Assembly: GCA_024500155.1 (NCBI GenBank)
Contig: CM044877.1
Coordinates: 76,227,501 to 76,291,500, forward strand
Length of the DNA: 64,000 nt
Direction: 5' to 3'
DNA from: Chenopodium formosanum
Taxonomy: Eukaryota; Streptophyta; Magnoliopsida; Caryophyllales; Amaranthaceae
The notes below the pieces were generated by a model, which was given only the letters and a program-made list of their open reading frames with translations, did not search any database and had not been told where the DNA came from. Position numbers and translations under genes: made by a program. Below are positions 23,901 to 37,184 of this stretch, in pieces (position 1 is the stretch's first letter; every line of letters begins with the position of its first letter).

Positions 23901-25643
23901 TTTATGTAATAAAAATTGGAGTGTTATACTTATACATGGGTTTATGTAAAAAGTAGGAAAGGAAGTGTTGCATATGGGGCCGGGACTTGGTAGTGATAAA
24001 AGTATAAAGAATTAGTACAAAAATTGGATGAGACGTATGACCAACTCAATGGAATAAATGAAAATGGAACCTAGGAACAGAGGTAATATATGATTGATTG
24101 TTTATGCAAGGAATATTTACACTGTACCCCTTTTTCAAAAATTACATACCATCCCAACCAAAATACTCCTTTTTATGTGTAAGTTAGAACGAGAACCATC
24201 TTACTTCTTTTGACAATATAGAATGAACAAGTTGTTTTTTTGTTGACAAATGCTTGTAAATAATCCTATAGCCTCCACCTACTCATGTATATGGGGTGTC
24301 TCCTCTTGAACGAGGATGTGTTAATATATAGAAGTTATGATAAATTTTGTATTAAACATTAATATGCTCAGTGACAATTTAGATTAATTTTAGCAAGATT
24401 GATAGTAGATTTTTGAAATTTTGAGGGTTCACAAAAAGTAATTTGAAGTTTCTGTTATCCTCAAACTTCTGATGCATTTTCAATCATCGTATATGTTTCA
24501 CAGATGTCCCTGAAGGATGTGTTATATTACGGGAGCATGTCCCAATATCCGATCTTTTCAGTTGTCTATGGTTCAATGAGGTTGATCGATTTACTTCCAG
24601 AGACCAAATTAGTTTCTCAACCGTTAGAGATAAAATTAGGAAGAAGGTGGATTGGACTGTCAGCATGTTCTTGGACTGTGAAAGGCGCAATTTTGTTGTC
24701 CAGGTAAGCTCTTCTTTCCAGCTTCAACCTCAATTTTGCCTTGAAGTTTTTGTGCTACAGTTATGCTACCATATCTGATTGGACTATATAACTCATAATT
24801 TCAATGAATATTCCTTTTTGATTATAATTTGCTTAACATGAGGATTACTGCGACATCGATTGATTAGCATCTAATTAACTACAATGTACTACCCACTAGC
24901 TTTTAAAAGGTGAAAGAATCCCTTGTTTTCAATTGCCACTAATTATTTGGAAGATCATTTTGTCAAATATATCAATGAATTTCAGCAAGGTACTTCCCAC
25001 TACCATCCGATGGGGCTAATATTTCAACAAATCTCCTTGTGTGATTTGACGGTGACTAAAACATTGATTAACATCTAATTAACTACAAAGTACCACCCAC
25101 TAACACTAAATATTTTTTTAGATGAAAATATCCTGTGTTTTCAAAACTTCACTAATCAATTCTGAATATCAATTTGTTTTTCTAAGAAACTTAGAAAACT
25201 AAGGAATGAAGTATGGTTTAATTTCAGCGCGATACAATTAAAACACACGAGTGGTGCAATGAAAAACAGACATATTTAGAGAATTTGTGTATATAGGATT
25301 ATAGGGAACCACTATTATCCTGTTTTTTGCTTTTAAAAATGGATCATTGTTCTACTTGTATTTGTCAATAGCTCCCTCTAAATTGAGTTGGATTTATCAG
25401 GGTTACCATATGGACGTGTTAAAGCAAAAGCAAGCAGCAGCATTAGGTGCTCGACGTCATATTCCAGCTGCTATCCCCCCTCCTCTTCCCTTGCTGCCTC
25501 CTCCATCTCCTTTGCTGCCTCCCCCACCTCCAGCAACTCGAACCGAAAGTTCTTCTAGTCGACGGAGAGGAAGAGGTAGAAGACGGAATCGCAAGGTTGA
25601 TGTTGGAGCTACTGAAGTAAGCAAAGTCAAAGGCACAAATTGA
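17899..25643 (+). CDS. DUF616 type II membrane protein, MUCI70/TOD1 family (probable glycosyltransferase)
   Basis: Nine exons join in phase: 17899-18169, 18895-19140, 19262-19469, 19583-19692, 19772-19971, 20760-20863, 23146-23333, 24504-24703 and 25401-25643, giving 589 residues. All introns are GT-AG. Residues 1-65 are cytosolic with a proline run (SPSPPPPPSFLP). Residues 69-88 form one membrane anchor, followed by a stem with NNRTS and SNSTP sites. The DUF616 domain spans roughly residues 170-510, with CPVCYLDQ, RNVCFFMFLDEET, WVDGKLELVEDPYR and ISRHYKRFDVFEEA blocks. The tail is proline-rich, then basic (RRRGRGRRRNRK). In Arabidopsis the family includes MUCI70 (mucilage pectin, annotated as a probable hexosyltransferase) and TOD1 (reported as an alkaline ceramidase). 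A Golgi role follows from topology and family; the reaction is not shown by sequence. ATG 17899 was chosen because it starts the longest protein-like frame; an upstream ATG stops at once. Confidence 0.92.
21829..22175. mobile_element. Stowaway-like MITE in DUF616 intron 6
   Basis: CTCCCTCCATCC at the left end is mirrored by GGATGGAGGG at the right, between TA dinucleotides. The interior has repeated GATAATGGGGTT(C) units. It lies in the 2.3-kb intron and does not touch the splice sites. Confidence 0.75.
22258..22332. repeat. 40-bp tandem duplication in DUF616 intron 6
   Basis: TTGTCCAAACAGATAGCAAA and the following bases are repeated without visible change with a 40-bp period, which suggests a recent slip or duplication. 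Confidence 0.85.
23779..24090. mobile_element. Stowaway-like MITE in DUF616 intron 7
   Basis: TACTGCCTCCATTCCTTTGA on the left is a diverged inverse of the right end (ATGGAACCTAGGAACAGAGG). It is older than the other copies and its ends are approximate. Confidence 0.5.
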
Positions 25644-26110
25644 GGTCAAATTTTTGTTTAGGCAAACAAAGTATACAGATAGTATGGTTTCGCCTTCCCT
25701 GCATTAGAGGAGAAAACGCTCCGTTGCGCAGGGCTTGGTCCATTTCAAGAAAAGTGTTGTACTTTTACCATCTTCATTTACACAGCTATCACTGTTATTT
25801 TTTCTCCCAAAGAAAAAGAGAGAGCTAAGAAACAAAAGGGAATTGTTATTCAATTTTTTTGTATATATAAGATACCACATTTTTTTTTTAATAAATTTGC
25901 CATTTAAGTTTCCACGCTTACCTATACCTATACATGATCTTATACTCCCTCTATTTTCGTCTGCTGATGGCGAAAAACATGGGGGAGTTCTTCAGTATGC
26001 TCGTGTTTGTATTGATACAAGCTAGACTAGCCTTTGTGTCGTTTGTATTTTTAATTATGAACCCAATCTGTATTTGCACTGAATTAGAAATAAAACGCGG
26101 TAAAGTCACT
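25644..26110 (+). other. Probable 3' untranslated region of the DUF616 gene
   Basis: This follows the TGA at 25641-25643. AATAAA at 26089-26094 is a candidate polyadenylation signal. I see no other gene here. Confidence 0.45.
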
Positions 26111-29100
26111 CCATTAATGTAAATATAACGTTAACTAAAATAGTTTAATGTACTACTTAATCATTTAGCATCTAAGCATCTTCATTAAGTCATAGCGTTA
26201 TGAAATAAATGTTGAGGACTTCGATCAGTTAAGCAGTGTAATTAATTAGACCACGTTAAATTGTATTGTTAATTAATATATCGCTGCACTATTGTCATTG
26301 TCATAAACGTACAATCAAATAGCTGATTTTTTGCTTAAAAGCATTACAAAATGCTCAACTTAGCAACTTACGTACAATCAAATAGCCTGTAAAATAATAT
26401 TAATGTACGTAATTATTGATTCAAGTAGCCATGACCTGGCGCAGCCAACTTGAGTACTCATTGGATCTGATTATGTACTAAAATATTATATTATTCAATA
26501 AAAGGTAGTAAGGATTAATACATTTGTACTAGTATGTGCAATTGTGCATTGCTTCATGTTTACATTGTACGAGTATTACGTTCTTGCATTTCACATTTTC
26601 ATATTGCTTTTATCTATTGAGTTTAAAATATTAGAAAACTCATATTTTTTTTTTTATTATTATTTTTTTTCATTCATGTTTAGAAATATTGAAAACCATA
26701 TCAGCAGGCTGTTTAGACGGTATAAAGACGGTTAAACTAAGTATTAGTTACACATAATACATTATAAGTTAAGTATGAAGTTGATATGGACAATTATCTA
26801 AACTGTACTAGTGAGACCTCTAAACACTCAAATTACTTATAACGTCCAATGTCCAGTCTAATGTCTATTATTACTAGAAATAATTACTCCAACTTATAAG
26901 ATAGGTAGCATAAGAAAAAGGGGATATAACCTAGCGCATGTTGTCTACTACCTTTGTTTTTTTCAATTAAAGTGTACATAGTATTTCTTTTTGGAAAGTT
27001 TTTTTTAGTTATTGCGTATTTTATTTGGAAAGTTTGTTTTTAGTTAACTCCGCTACATACTTGATTAAATAATGTAAAGTTATGGTATACGCACTTACTT
27101 TATTATTTTTTTTTAAAAAGTGTGTGCCGAGATTAAATGTTTAATCTAAAGAGAAATGGAGAAAGTAATTATTAACAAAAAGCTTAATTGCACGACATTG
27201 CATAATATGCATGCCTATAGGCTATAGACACTATGGGCATGCATGAACGTCTTTTTAAAAATCTCATTTTTACCACCAATAGGCATACCTCTAAATTCTT
27301 GAAGGGCCTAAAGCACAAAAAACCTGACCTGCCACGTGGGCAATTGCATGAAAATCAATGGGCCTTATCAAGGCCCAAACCAATCGTGTACCCATTGGCT
27401 AGTCCACACAATCTGTGGAAAAACGACCAACCCATGCATGCCCAACTGGCCAACTTCACATGTAAAATCGAGTCTTCTTCTGCTTAAACGCCTTTATCCC
27501 ATTAGTAGGATCGGCTACATGAACCAACATAAGGACTTTTCAGGAAGTCACTCATCTTATTATTCTTTTCATTGATATAAGGTTGAAACTACCTTTCAAT
27601 ACAGAAGTACATATGCAGCTTCGCAATATAGAAGATGCACTAAACTTGGCTTTGGGTCAACAGTAATTTGTAAGTTCGGAGACAATTAACCTTTTCGTTT
27701 TAAAGACAATTTACGTTGAACCGGCTCTTCTGCCACACACAATACATTGCAATAATATGTATTACTCCCTCTATATCTAAATAGTTAGTACATTATTATG
27801 ACTGGCATGTCCCATGCACAACTTTAACCATTATGAAAATTATCTTTAAAACGAAACGATTAATTGTCTTCAAGACAAACTCACTAATTATAGTGGATTG
27901 TATTTATGAAGATGTCATGGGTAAGGGCCCGTACAGGAGGAAGCAATAGAATTGTGTCAGTGGTGGTTGTCATGGCCAATGGAGCTGTGTAAATGAAAGC
28001 AGGGAGGGGGAGCCGGGGACGCATAAACTAACATTACTACTTTGGTTTGATTAACAAAATCATTAAAAGTGATGAGGTCATGAGGTGGATCAATGAAGAT
28101 TAGCTCATCTTATTATTTTAAGACCTTATTACATATTTCTTATTCGGATATCTAAAATTTTCGGATCGAATTCTTTGGATATCTATTACTCCATATTAAG
28201 TAAAGTTGTTATGATTACTTGTTAAATTTGACTTATTTTACCAATTTTTTTATTGCTATTTTGTACAACATATTTTAACAAAATAGTAGTCATTTTGCAA
28301 TAAATATTATCATCAAATATATTAAGACTATTATAATAAGTTAATAATACAAGGTTAGTTTTATATGAACAATTTAAAAAAGTTATATATATTTCACTAT
28401 TTTAGACTTTATATTTCGGATATCTTTCAGATATCAGATATTTGAAATTTTGAAAATTAATATCCAAATCTGCATCTGATATCCGCTTTTCGAATCGGAT
28501 ATCTGATGAGAAATGAAAACTCGGATCGGATATCCAAAAATTCGGATCGATTGCAGATCGGATTATCGGATAGTTTTGTATAGGCCTAAATACAAGTCTA
28601 TAATAAGACCCAATTTGATAATTCTTTTTCCTTAAAAAGTAGCGCAATATAAGATTAGTTTAGTAAAAAAAAAAAAAAAAAAGTTTAGTCAAATCAAATA
28701 ATCAGGTTAAATCAGAAAAAATAAATTCATATTAGATCAAAAAAAGTTACAATAAGGTGAAGAAAACTTGTGGTATAGAGAAGGAGTGGTACAAAACTCC
28801 AAACTAATAAGACGACATATTTGGCCCCCGGACTATGTACGTAATTATGAAGTGTTGTTGAATAGTTTTGCTGATATTTAACATTTGCTGATGTTTAACA
28901 TCATAATTAATTGATAAAGTCCACAAATAGTACATGCATAAGATAAATAAACGATTGGCATGATGAAAATCTGCTGCAAATCTGCAATTATCTAACTTGA
29001 TAACGATGGCCACATATTTAACACCACAGAAAATTTCGTGAGTATTCCCCCTTTCAGGCCTTCAATAATTTAAACGTTTAATCAAATAAAAAGATACAAT

Positions 29101-30625
29101 GGTCAGATCAAAGTTGTGAACTCGTGACACACAAAATATTTGAATACACACAAAATATTTAAATTTAAATTTCAAAGTTTCAATTGTTTAAATGTTTATC
29201 ACAATTATACATATTTTTTTTTTAAAAAAAAAAAAGTTAAACACAGTTGCACAATTTCGATTCCATCCTAAATGTATCAACAAACATAATATGGTTTATA
29301 ATAGAAAGACTATTCAAGTGCTCCAATAAAGTTTAGGATAAATCTTGTTCATTTATTTGTTTGACTACAAACAATTTATGAAAAAATAATGTTAATTGTT
29401 TTATTTTAAAAATAACTGTTTGTTTCTTCTCAAAAAAAAAAAAAAGCCTTGTTAGTATCGCCAAATTAAGCAGTTTCATCAACATGGTTAACTTTGATCA
29501 ACCCAACAATTCTCGCAACATCCATTAATTATACAGCAGAAAATCAACATGGTTAACTTTGCAGTTTCATCAAGAATAAGAATATTAGATACTTTATCCT
29601 CCACAATTAATTACTCTATATCTTCTATCCTGCAAAATTAACAAAATATCGAAAGAAAGTATTGGGGAAAATAATTAAGGCTTTTTCTTAAAAGTAATTG
29701 ATCTATTATTATCACTCATTTTATTCAAGGACAAAAAAAAAAAAAAAAATAAAGTATTTTAATACTTGTATATTTTGGTTTCAAATTAAAAATACTTGTA
29801 TAATTTAATATAAAAAAAATAAAAATAAAAATTAGTCAATTCTATAAATGGTTAAGATTTAATATCAAATATTAAAGGTTGAGATTGGAATATAACAATT
29901 TTTGTATGCTACCTGCTTTACCGTGCGACAGGAGTTACTCGAGTTTCTCGGTCAGAGGTTTACTCGAGTTGTTGGGGTTACCCGAGTTACTCGGTCACGA
30001 GTTACTCGAGTTTCCGGGATTACACAAAATACATTGTCAGGGGTTACTTGAGTTACGCATGACCGAGTAGCCCCTTAATTAACCCCTAATTGAGTACCCT
30101 TCAAGTAACTCCTGATTGAGTACCCCTCAAGAAACCCCTTGACTGAACCCTCAAGTAACCCTTGACCGAGTAATTCCTGACCAAACTTCTTAAGTAACCC
30201 CTCACCGGATTACTCGAGTAACCCCTTGCCGAACTCCTTAAATAACCCCTAACTGACTAACTCGAGTAACCCATAACTGAGTAACTTCTCGAGTAACCCA
30301 TAACCGAGTAACTCGAGTAACCTTTGACCGAGTAACCTCTCAAGTAATTAACCTTTGATCGAGTGGACCCCTTGAGTAACCCCGGCTAGAACCCTTCAAG
30401 CTAAGTAACCCCTAATAAACTAACTCGAGTAAAACCTGCCACTTGGTGTTTTATTAATTTGATATTTTCGCTACTTCAATTCTCTCCACTACTTTTGCTT
30501 TTTATAATTTTTTTATTCTTCCACTTACCCACTACCTCATATTTTATTACTTTCGTCAATTTATCCTGAAACTCCGCGTATAGAGAAATGAAGGAAGTAT
30601 TTAAAAACGGCGGGTTTACTTCTAA
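26111..30625. other. Intergenic, 4.5 kb without a gene
   Basis: AT-rich sequence. A likely Stowaway-like MITE lies at about 26945-27169 (TACTACCTTTG ends). GGATAT/CGGAT repeats lie near 28139-28180 and 28410-28570. Poly(A) tracts occur near 28664, 29221, 29428 and 29732. The CGAGTAACC repeat is listed separately. Short open frames at 27233-27575 and 28402-28647 look like chance. Confidence 0.5.
29925..30435. repeat. Degenerate CGAGTAACC repeat array with an orientation switch
   Basis: From 29925 to about 30065 the unit reads as GTTACTCGAGT with variants. From about 30066 to 30435 it reads as the inverse, (GA)CCGAGTAACTCGAGTAACCCC. Spacing is irregular (about 15-30 bp) and copies are diverged. 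A shorter similar array, also with both orientations, lies at 41346-41470. I do not recognise the family. Confidence 0.75.
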
Positions 30626-30886
30626 ATACTTCCTCCGGTTTTTTTAGTTGACACCGTTTGACTTTTAAACTATTTACACACTACTCTTTGACTCGCGTTT
30701 GTTATTTATAGATACAATAAAATATAGTCATGTAGCATCTTGTTTGAATTGTTTTGATGTATAATTTATTAATATCCACTATTTATAATTTTACAATGTT
30801 GATAATAAGAGTTATTAAGCGTTAAAAACATGTGCTGACAAGCGTGATAATAGAAAGATGTCAACTAAAAAAACATAGGAAGTATA
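30626..30886. mobile_element. Stowaway-like MITE just upstream of the lipoxygenase gene
   Basis: ATACTTCCTCCGGTTTTTTT and AGTTGACACC at the left are mirrored by TGTCAACTAAAAAAACATAG and GAAGTAT at the right. It ends about 50 bp before the lipoxygenase ATG, so it may lie in the promoter or leader. Confidence 0.78.
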
Positions 30887-30936
30887 AGACATTTTTCGCC
30901 TATAAATATTAACTGAACAATTCTTGAACGTAAGCT

Positions 30937-33900
30937 ATGCATGCAAAGAGCTGCGACAACATGAGAGCAACAACTTTTAATATGCCCTTTTTATTCACCT
31001 CAACGAAAGTTGATAATCAAGAAAAACACATGGTAAAATTTGAGCGAACTACCAATAGTGAACTATTTTTGAGCTCAAGATTATTTGGCGATTGTTCTAA
31101 GAAAAGGCTAAATATAAAGATGAGAAGACGAACACTGAATGCAAGTGCAGCTCTGGTGTTTGATAACGACGATGAGGCCGCGGTGACAACTAAAGTGACT
31201 GCGTTTCCGACTACTGTAGAAGTAACTGTAAGGAAGAGTAAGATGGATCATTTGACCGAGGTTGGGTTAAGCTGGATAAATGCTCTAGTATATGATAAAC
31301 GATCCATGAAAGTTGACGGGGGTGTCACTCTCCAGCTAGTCAGTACGAAAACCGATTCAGGTAAATAAAACAACCTAGTTTGTTTTAGCGATAAAGCATT
31401 GATAGACCAACTAAAAGTTAAGATAGTAATTGAGGCGGAGAAATATTATGTTATGTACTCTATTAAGTAGTATTAAATGAATTAGATGCTTGAATTAATC
31501 ATTTAATTTTTCTATTGAATTGGTTACTTGACATAATATCAAGAGCGAGCGTGACAAAAAGCTAAGGTAGGTCACGGGCTCAAATCTAAAGATTATTTTT
31601 TTCATTTCCTTGCTAAACTATCTTCATACCACTCTTCATTTGCAGAAAACATAATGGAAGCAAAAGTAAGCAAGCAAACTGTGTTACAATGGCAAGATTC
31701 AAGTATACGTAGAGATAGAAATAAATTGACATATAAAATTAAATTGTTGTTGGACGCTAATTTTGGTGTTCCTGGAGCAATTTTAGTCAGTAACAACTAC
31801 GAAAAAGAGTTCTTCTTGGAAAGCATTAGGTTTGAAGGAATTGTTCTATTTAAATGCAATTCTTGGATTCAACCTCAGAAGATATACCCAAAAAGACGCA
31901 TTTTCTTCTCTGATAAGGTATATATGGAGCATTCTAAATTAACTTTATATACTTTGTATGTATTTGTTGGGCCTGGCACATGTGATGCACGATTTGACAT
32001 GTCATTATTTATGGAAAAGATGTTCACTGAACACACTAGTCATGGCGCATCCATGCTAGAGATTTAGTGTATGTAGTATTTATTTGGTCTTATTATATGC
32101 ATTCGGGTTTAGTGTATGTAGAATATGGTCATAATATATGCATTGGGCAAGAGTCTAATTTAAGAGAGATGCCCAGTTAATTTGATTGCTTTAGTTTGTC
32201 AATTTATTTCGCCAACTCAGGATTTGGAGTTAGATTGTGATGAGTTAGCTGCGCATAAAGACAAGTAGGCAAGCGATTTGTCGTAAACGCTGTTTATTTC
32301 ATCCATTGAAACAACCACCTGACACTTATTTCCTCCATTGAAGCTACCACTGACACCACTTCAATTCATCATGTCCACCAACACCACTATCTACCTATCT
32401 ACCTTCGTTAAATTGTCCACTGACACCACCACTTCCGGCGACTTTACCGCCAAATCAAACAAAAACCCTAAAAATAAAAAGAGGAAATTAAGGGTTTGGT
32501 TAACCCCAAAGAGTAGGGGTGACCAAAAACATGGTGTGGGTGAAGGGTGGGTGGAGACTAGTGGATAGAGAAAGGTGGAGGTGGTGTTTCTATGCAGCTG
32601 TCATTGATTAATGAAGGTAGGAAGCTTTGAGGAGAGAGAATGAAGAAGGTTATAAAGTGAAGGTATTGGCGTTAACTCCGTTGTCTTACGTGCTCAGCCG
32701 AGTCATCGTCAATGTGGGATTATGAACATGTCATCACATAGGTAAATGACCAATGAATCCCCAATTTTAATAATGGAAATACCTAGAGTACGTACCCCTA
32801 GATTGACGTTTTAAAGCAATCAAAGAGATAAACAGGAGAAACGTACCCTCGATCTATATGTGAAATCAATTATGGGGAAATAGCGGTAAACTAGTAACTT
32901 TAAACTCTATAAACTTGGTTGAACAGGTATTTTTACCAAATAAGACACCAAGAGGACTTCAATTACTGCGAGAAAAAGAACTAATGGAACTAAGAGGAGA
33001 CGGAAGCGGAACCAGAAGAGTATCAGATAGAATTTACGATTATCATACTTACAATGATTTAGGGGATCCAGACAAAGGAATGGAACATGCTAGGCCTACC
33101 CTCGGTGGAGAAAACAACCCACATCCTAGAAGGTGTCGAACCGGCCGCCCTCCAACCAATATTGGTATGCTACATATTCAACACTATCAATATTCGGTAT
33201 TATTCATTCTAGCTTTGAAAATTTTATAGTGGTTGTTTGAAATATGACTACCATAATGTTTTGCGTTACATTACCTAATAACGTGACATAGTGTTTTGTT
33301 TTTTTTTTTTTGGTAGATTCAAATGCAGAGAGTCCCGTGAGTGCGCGAGTTCCAATGTACGTACCAAGAGATGAACAATTTGACGAGTCTAAGAAGATGG
33401 CTCTAGAGATGCGCCAGAACAAGGGGAGAGTGCGCAATGTAATTCCACAATTGCTTTCTATGATATCTGAAGAAAATGGGGATGCTTTCCAAGGGTCGTA
33501 CTCGTATATTAACTCTTTGTACAAACAACACTTGAAATCTAAGGGAAAACCATCATTGCCACTTTTCAAAGCGTTTAAGATCTCTAAAGATCTCTTAGAT
33601 GATAACTTCAAATTCGATCCTCCAAAGACTATTCCGAGTAAGTGTAATTGAATTAAACATCTCAAATAGGAGGTATTCTCTAATACATTTCCTAATCCGA
33701 TTACAGTACATAGATTGATATGTAAGTGAAATTAGTAAATGTGACCAAAAAAAAAAAAAAAAAAATTCCGTTAAGAGAAATTTAGTTTTGACTCATTACC
33801 ATCAATTTTATTTTGCGCGATACATTATTATGGTTCATAACCTCGATTCATGATTTGGTTCTTTATAGGGGACAGTTTCGTCGTGAGGGATGATGAATTT

Positions 33901-36900
33901 GGGCGTCAACCAATTGCAGGCATAAATTCACTCAATATAGAGAAGCTTACGGTAAATTGGTAGTATTATGAGCATAGTTTTGGTGCCCACTAAAAGTGTT
34001 ACTTACTCCGTTACATACTAAATTAATTGTAACTTTGGTGTATTAATTGTGAGATATACTAAGTAAAATATGCACTATAATATAACAGAAGTAGTACATG
34101 AAAACTGTCATATTTTTTTTTTTATTTTATTTTTTTTTTTTTTTTTTTTTTTTTGCATTTCAGGTATATCCGCCGATAAGCAAACTTGACCCATCCATAT
34201 ATGGGCCTCTAGAATCAGCGCTCACAGAAGAACATATCATAAGCAATCTCAATGGACTTCCTGTGCAACAGGTACTGTAAACTAAAACAGCGTTGCTATT
34301 ATTAAGTTGCACAATATGTCACGTACTCTTATATAATAATGTAACACGTCACTCCTCAACCTTGTAACAAGTACATTTTCAAAACCGACACAAGTTAAAT
34401 GTTTACGTTAAAATATTATATTAGGACATGTTTTTATTAGTTATGTTATTATGTACATAGCATATAAAGCTAATAGGTATATTTATTGGAATTTTAGTTT
34501 AAACCTTGGCCATTAAAATCAAATTTGGCCTGTAATTGAAAGATCGAAGTTGCTAGTAATAAGAAAGGTACTAATGACTATATACATATACATATTAACA
34601 GGCAATAGATGAGAACAAATTGTTCATACTTGACTATCATGATACATACCTCCCCTTTCTTGATGAGATCAATTGCCAAAGTGGGAGAAAAGCACATGCA
34701 ACTCGTACCGTCTTCTTTCTAACAGAGATGGGGACATTGAAGCCTATTGCTATCGAGTTAAGTCGAACACATGGTGGTGCAACGACGAAGCAGGTTCTTA
34801 CTCCTCCTGTTGATGCCACCACCAATTGGCTTTGGCAGCTTGCAAAAGCCCATGTTTGTGCTAATGATGCGGGTGTTCATCAACTAGTCAACCATTGGTA
34901 TGTAATAAATTTGCTACTTACACCAACCACTAATGGTACAGTCAGTTTGGTACCTAGGCAATTACTATATTCATTTTATATTTTTTGCAACTTTAGAGTA
35001 TTATTTGTGAGATATAAAATATTCTAAAGTTGCAAAATATAAGAAACAGATATATTACTCCGTATAAAATATAAATCATGAACATGGTAATGAATTTTGG
35101 TAATTAAAGATCATGTATGTCCATTACATTGGTAGTGGAATTTCATTTGTCCCAAGAGTGTGTTAATCTTCTTAAATTTCTGTACCACTCACCATTTTTG
35201 AAAGGACAAAATGGATGAGACTGAAAATGTATGATCGAAAAAAATTGAGGTACATTATTGGGAATACATATTGAAATTTGATGCTTATGAAAAAAAATAA
35301 ATATAAATTTATTACCTATCTATGCCAGCATTTATTACTACCGGCCAATAAATGGACCTTGTTATTTAACACATTTATATACATACTTCGTATATATTAA
35401 AACTCAATGAGAATATATGAGTTCGCCACATGTCATTATGACTAGGCAGATGATATGACCCATGTCCTTTTTTAAGTAATTTTTATGACTCCAATTCAAA
35501 AGAATGTTTAAGGTGATTAATGAAATTAAGACTTTGATTTTCTAATTTATTGATTGTTGTTGGATAAATTATATAGGTTGAGAACCCATGCATGCATAGA
35601 ACCATTTATCATAGCAGCTCATCGACAGTTGAGTGTGATGCATCCAATTTACAAGCTTCTTGATCCTCACATGAAATATACTCTCCAAGTCAATGCAATG
35701 GCTCGTGAGACGCTTGTTAATGCTGGAGGGATCATTGAGAATGATTTCACTCCCGGAAAATATTCGATGTTGTTGCCCTGTGCTGCATACCGCGATTGGT
35801 GGCGCTTTGATTTAGAAGCTCTTCCCTCCGATCTTATTCGAAGGTCAGTTATTTAACCACTACGTACGGTCGCACATACTAACATAACTACGGTGGGTTA
35901 CACATCCACACATCCGCTTATTACCAATTGACCAATTTTATGATGGAACAATACGTGTTGTATTTGTATGTTGTTAGACTTTCCTCTAATAAATAAAGTA
36001 ATTTATATAGCTTAGGCCCTGTTTGATTCACCTTAATTTTGCTTAACTGAAATTATTTTTACTGAACTGAACTTAATTTTACTGAACTGAAACTATTTTT
36101 ACTGAACTGAAATTATTTTTGCTGATTTTCTATTTATAATTATTCTTTAAGAAAACTGAACTTTACTGAACTGAACTTATTTTTACTGAACTGAAATTAT
36201 TTTTACTGAACTGAACTTATTTTTACTTAATATTATTTTTTTAAGGTGAAGAGAACAGAGCCTTACTAAAAATTTTCAAATACTCACTTCAAAATCTCAA
36301 AATCGTACATTTATACTAATTTGCGCTTCAAAATTCTCCTTTAAAGACGCTCAAATAATTTATGTTCCGTTGCTCTACTTATAAGTTATAACTAACTTTT
36401 TCATATTTCATTCAATGGTTTTAGGGAAGTAGCGATATCGGATCCAAGTCAACCCTATGGGCTAAGATTACTAATCGAAGACTACCCTTATGCAAATGAC
36501 GGACTTCTAATATGGTCCGCAATCGAAGAACTAGTCCAAACATACGTCAAATACTACTATACTGATTCGCAACAAATCCATTTAGACATTGAACTCCAAC
36601 GTTGGTACAATGAATCCATCAACGTCGGCCACGAAGATCTTCAACGTGCTAACTGGTGGCCGAAGCTCAATACACTAGACGATTTATCCTCAATTCTTAC
36701 AATACTCATTTGGGTAGCCTCCGCGCAACATGCTGCCCTTAACTTCGGGCAATATCCATATGGCGGGTACATTCCTACACGTCCACCCTTAATGAGGCGA
36801 CTAGTACCCCATCAATGTTATGATCTAGTAGAGTATAAAAAATTTATGGCTAATCCACAAGCGTACTTCTTTGCATCATTGCCGAGTTTGGCACAAGCGA

Positions 36901-37184
36901 CTAGATTTATTGCCGTAGTTGATATACTCTCCGCACATTCACCTGACGAGGAGTACTTAGGTGAACGAGACCTATCAACTTGGTCAGGTGATCCTGAGAT
37001 TGTTGAAGCATTCTATAAATTTTCTATGGAGATGAAGAGGATCGAACGAGTAATCGAGGAGAGGAATGGTGATGTGAATTTGAGGAATAGATGTGGAGCT
37101 GGTGTTACACCATATGAGTTATTTGTGCCAAGCTCAGGACCAGGAGTTACCTCTAAAGGGGTTCCTAATAGTATTACATTGTGA
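30937..37184 (+). CDS. LOX2-like: Lipoxygenase, plastid 13-LOX (LOX2 class)
   Basis: Nine exons join in phase: 30937-31360, 31646-31917, 32927-33164, 33317-33637, 33869-33951, 34164-34271, 34602-34897, 35577-35843 and 36425-37184, giving 922 residues. It would oxygenate linolenic/linoleic acid in plastids, the entry step to jasmonates and other oxylipins. Residues 1 to about 75 lack homology and are rich in Ser, Arg and Lys, as in a transit peptide. A PLAT/LH2 domain spans about 90-225, then the catalytic domain. Iron ligands are visible: H575 and H580 (HQLVNHW), H772 and N776 (QHAALN), and the C-terminal carboxylate. Ala630 (VNAGGIIE) predicts S-stereochemistry. The WRFDLEALP stretch at about 656-664 is typical of type 2 13-LOX. 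The last residue is Leu (PNSITL), where Ile is usual. The start is the first in-frame ATG; Met45 is another option. Confidence 0.93.
31540..31600 (+). repeat. Fragment resembling the TRIM/tRNA-like segment, in LOX intron 1
   Basis: GAGCGTGACAAAAAGCTAAGG followed by GGTCACGGGCTCAAATCT resembles the internal part of the small LTR element at 45145-45369 (GCGTGACACAAAGGTCACGG). No LTRs are seen here. Confidence 0.4.
35385..35450. repeat. Helitron-like 5' remnant in LOX intron 7
   Basis: ATTAAAACTCAATGAGA followed by CCACATGTCATTATGAC resembles the start of the Helitron-like element at 40421 (ATTAAAACTCAATGGGAC). No 3' terminus is recognisable here. Confidence 0.35.
36015..36262. mobile_element. 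Tourist-like MITE (family B) in LOX intron 8
   Basis: GGCCCTGTTTGATTCACCTT at the left pairs with the inverse of AAGGTGAAGAGAACAGAGCC at the right. TTA flanks both sides (36012-36014 and 36263-36265). The interior is repeated CTGAACTGAAATTATTTTTA. It is 248 bp and lies about 160 bp before the last exon. Confidence 0.88.

Noticed and set aside
28402..28647. 81-codon minus-strand open frame
   Set aside because: It reads through CGGATAT repeats; the apparent R/I/S pattern is periodic and not protein-like.
29879..30070. 63-codon leucine-rich open frame
   Set aside because: It is a translation of the CGAGTAACC-type repeat.
30066..30435. Possible CRISPR-like or satellite array
   Set aside because: Units are degenerate with no fixed spacer length, and the genome is a plant's.
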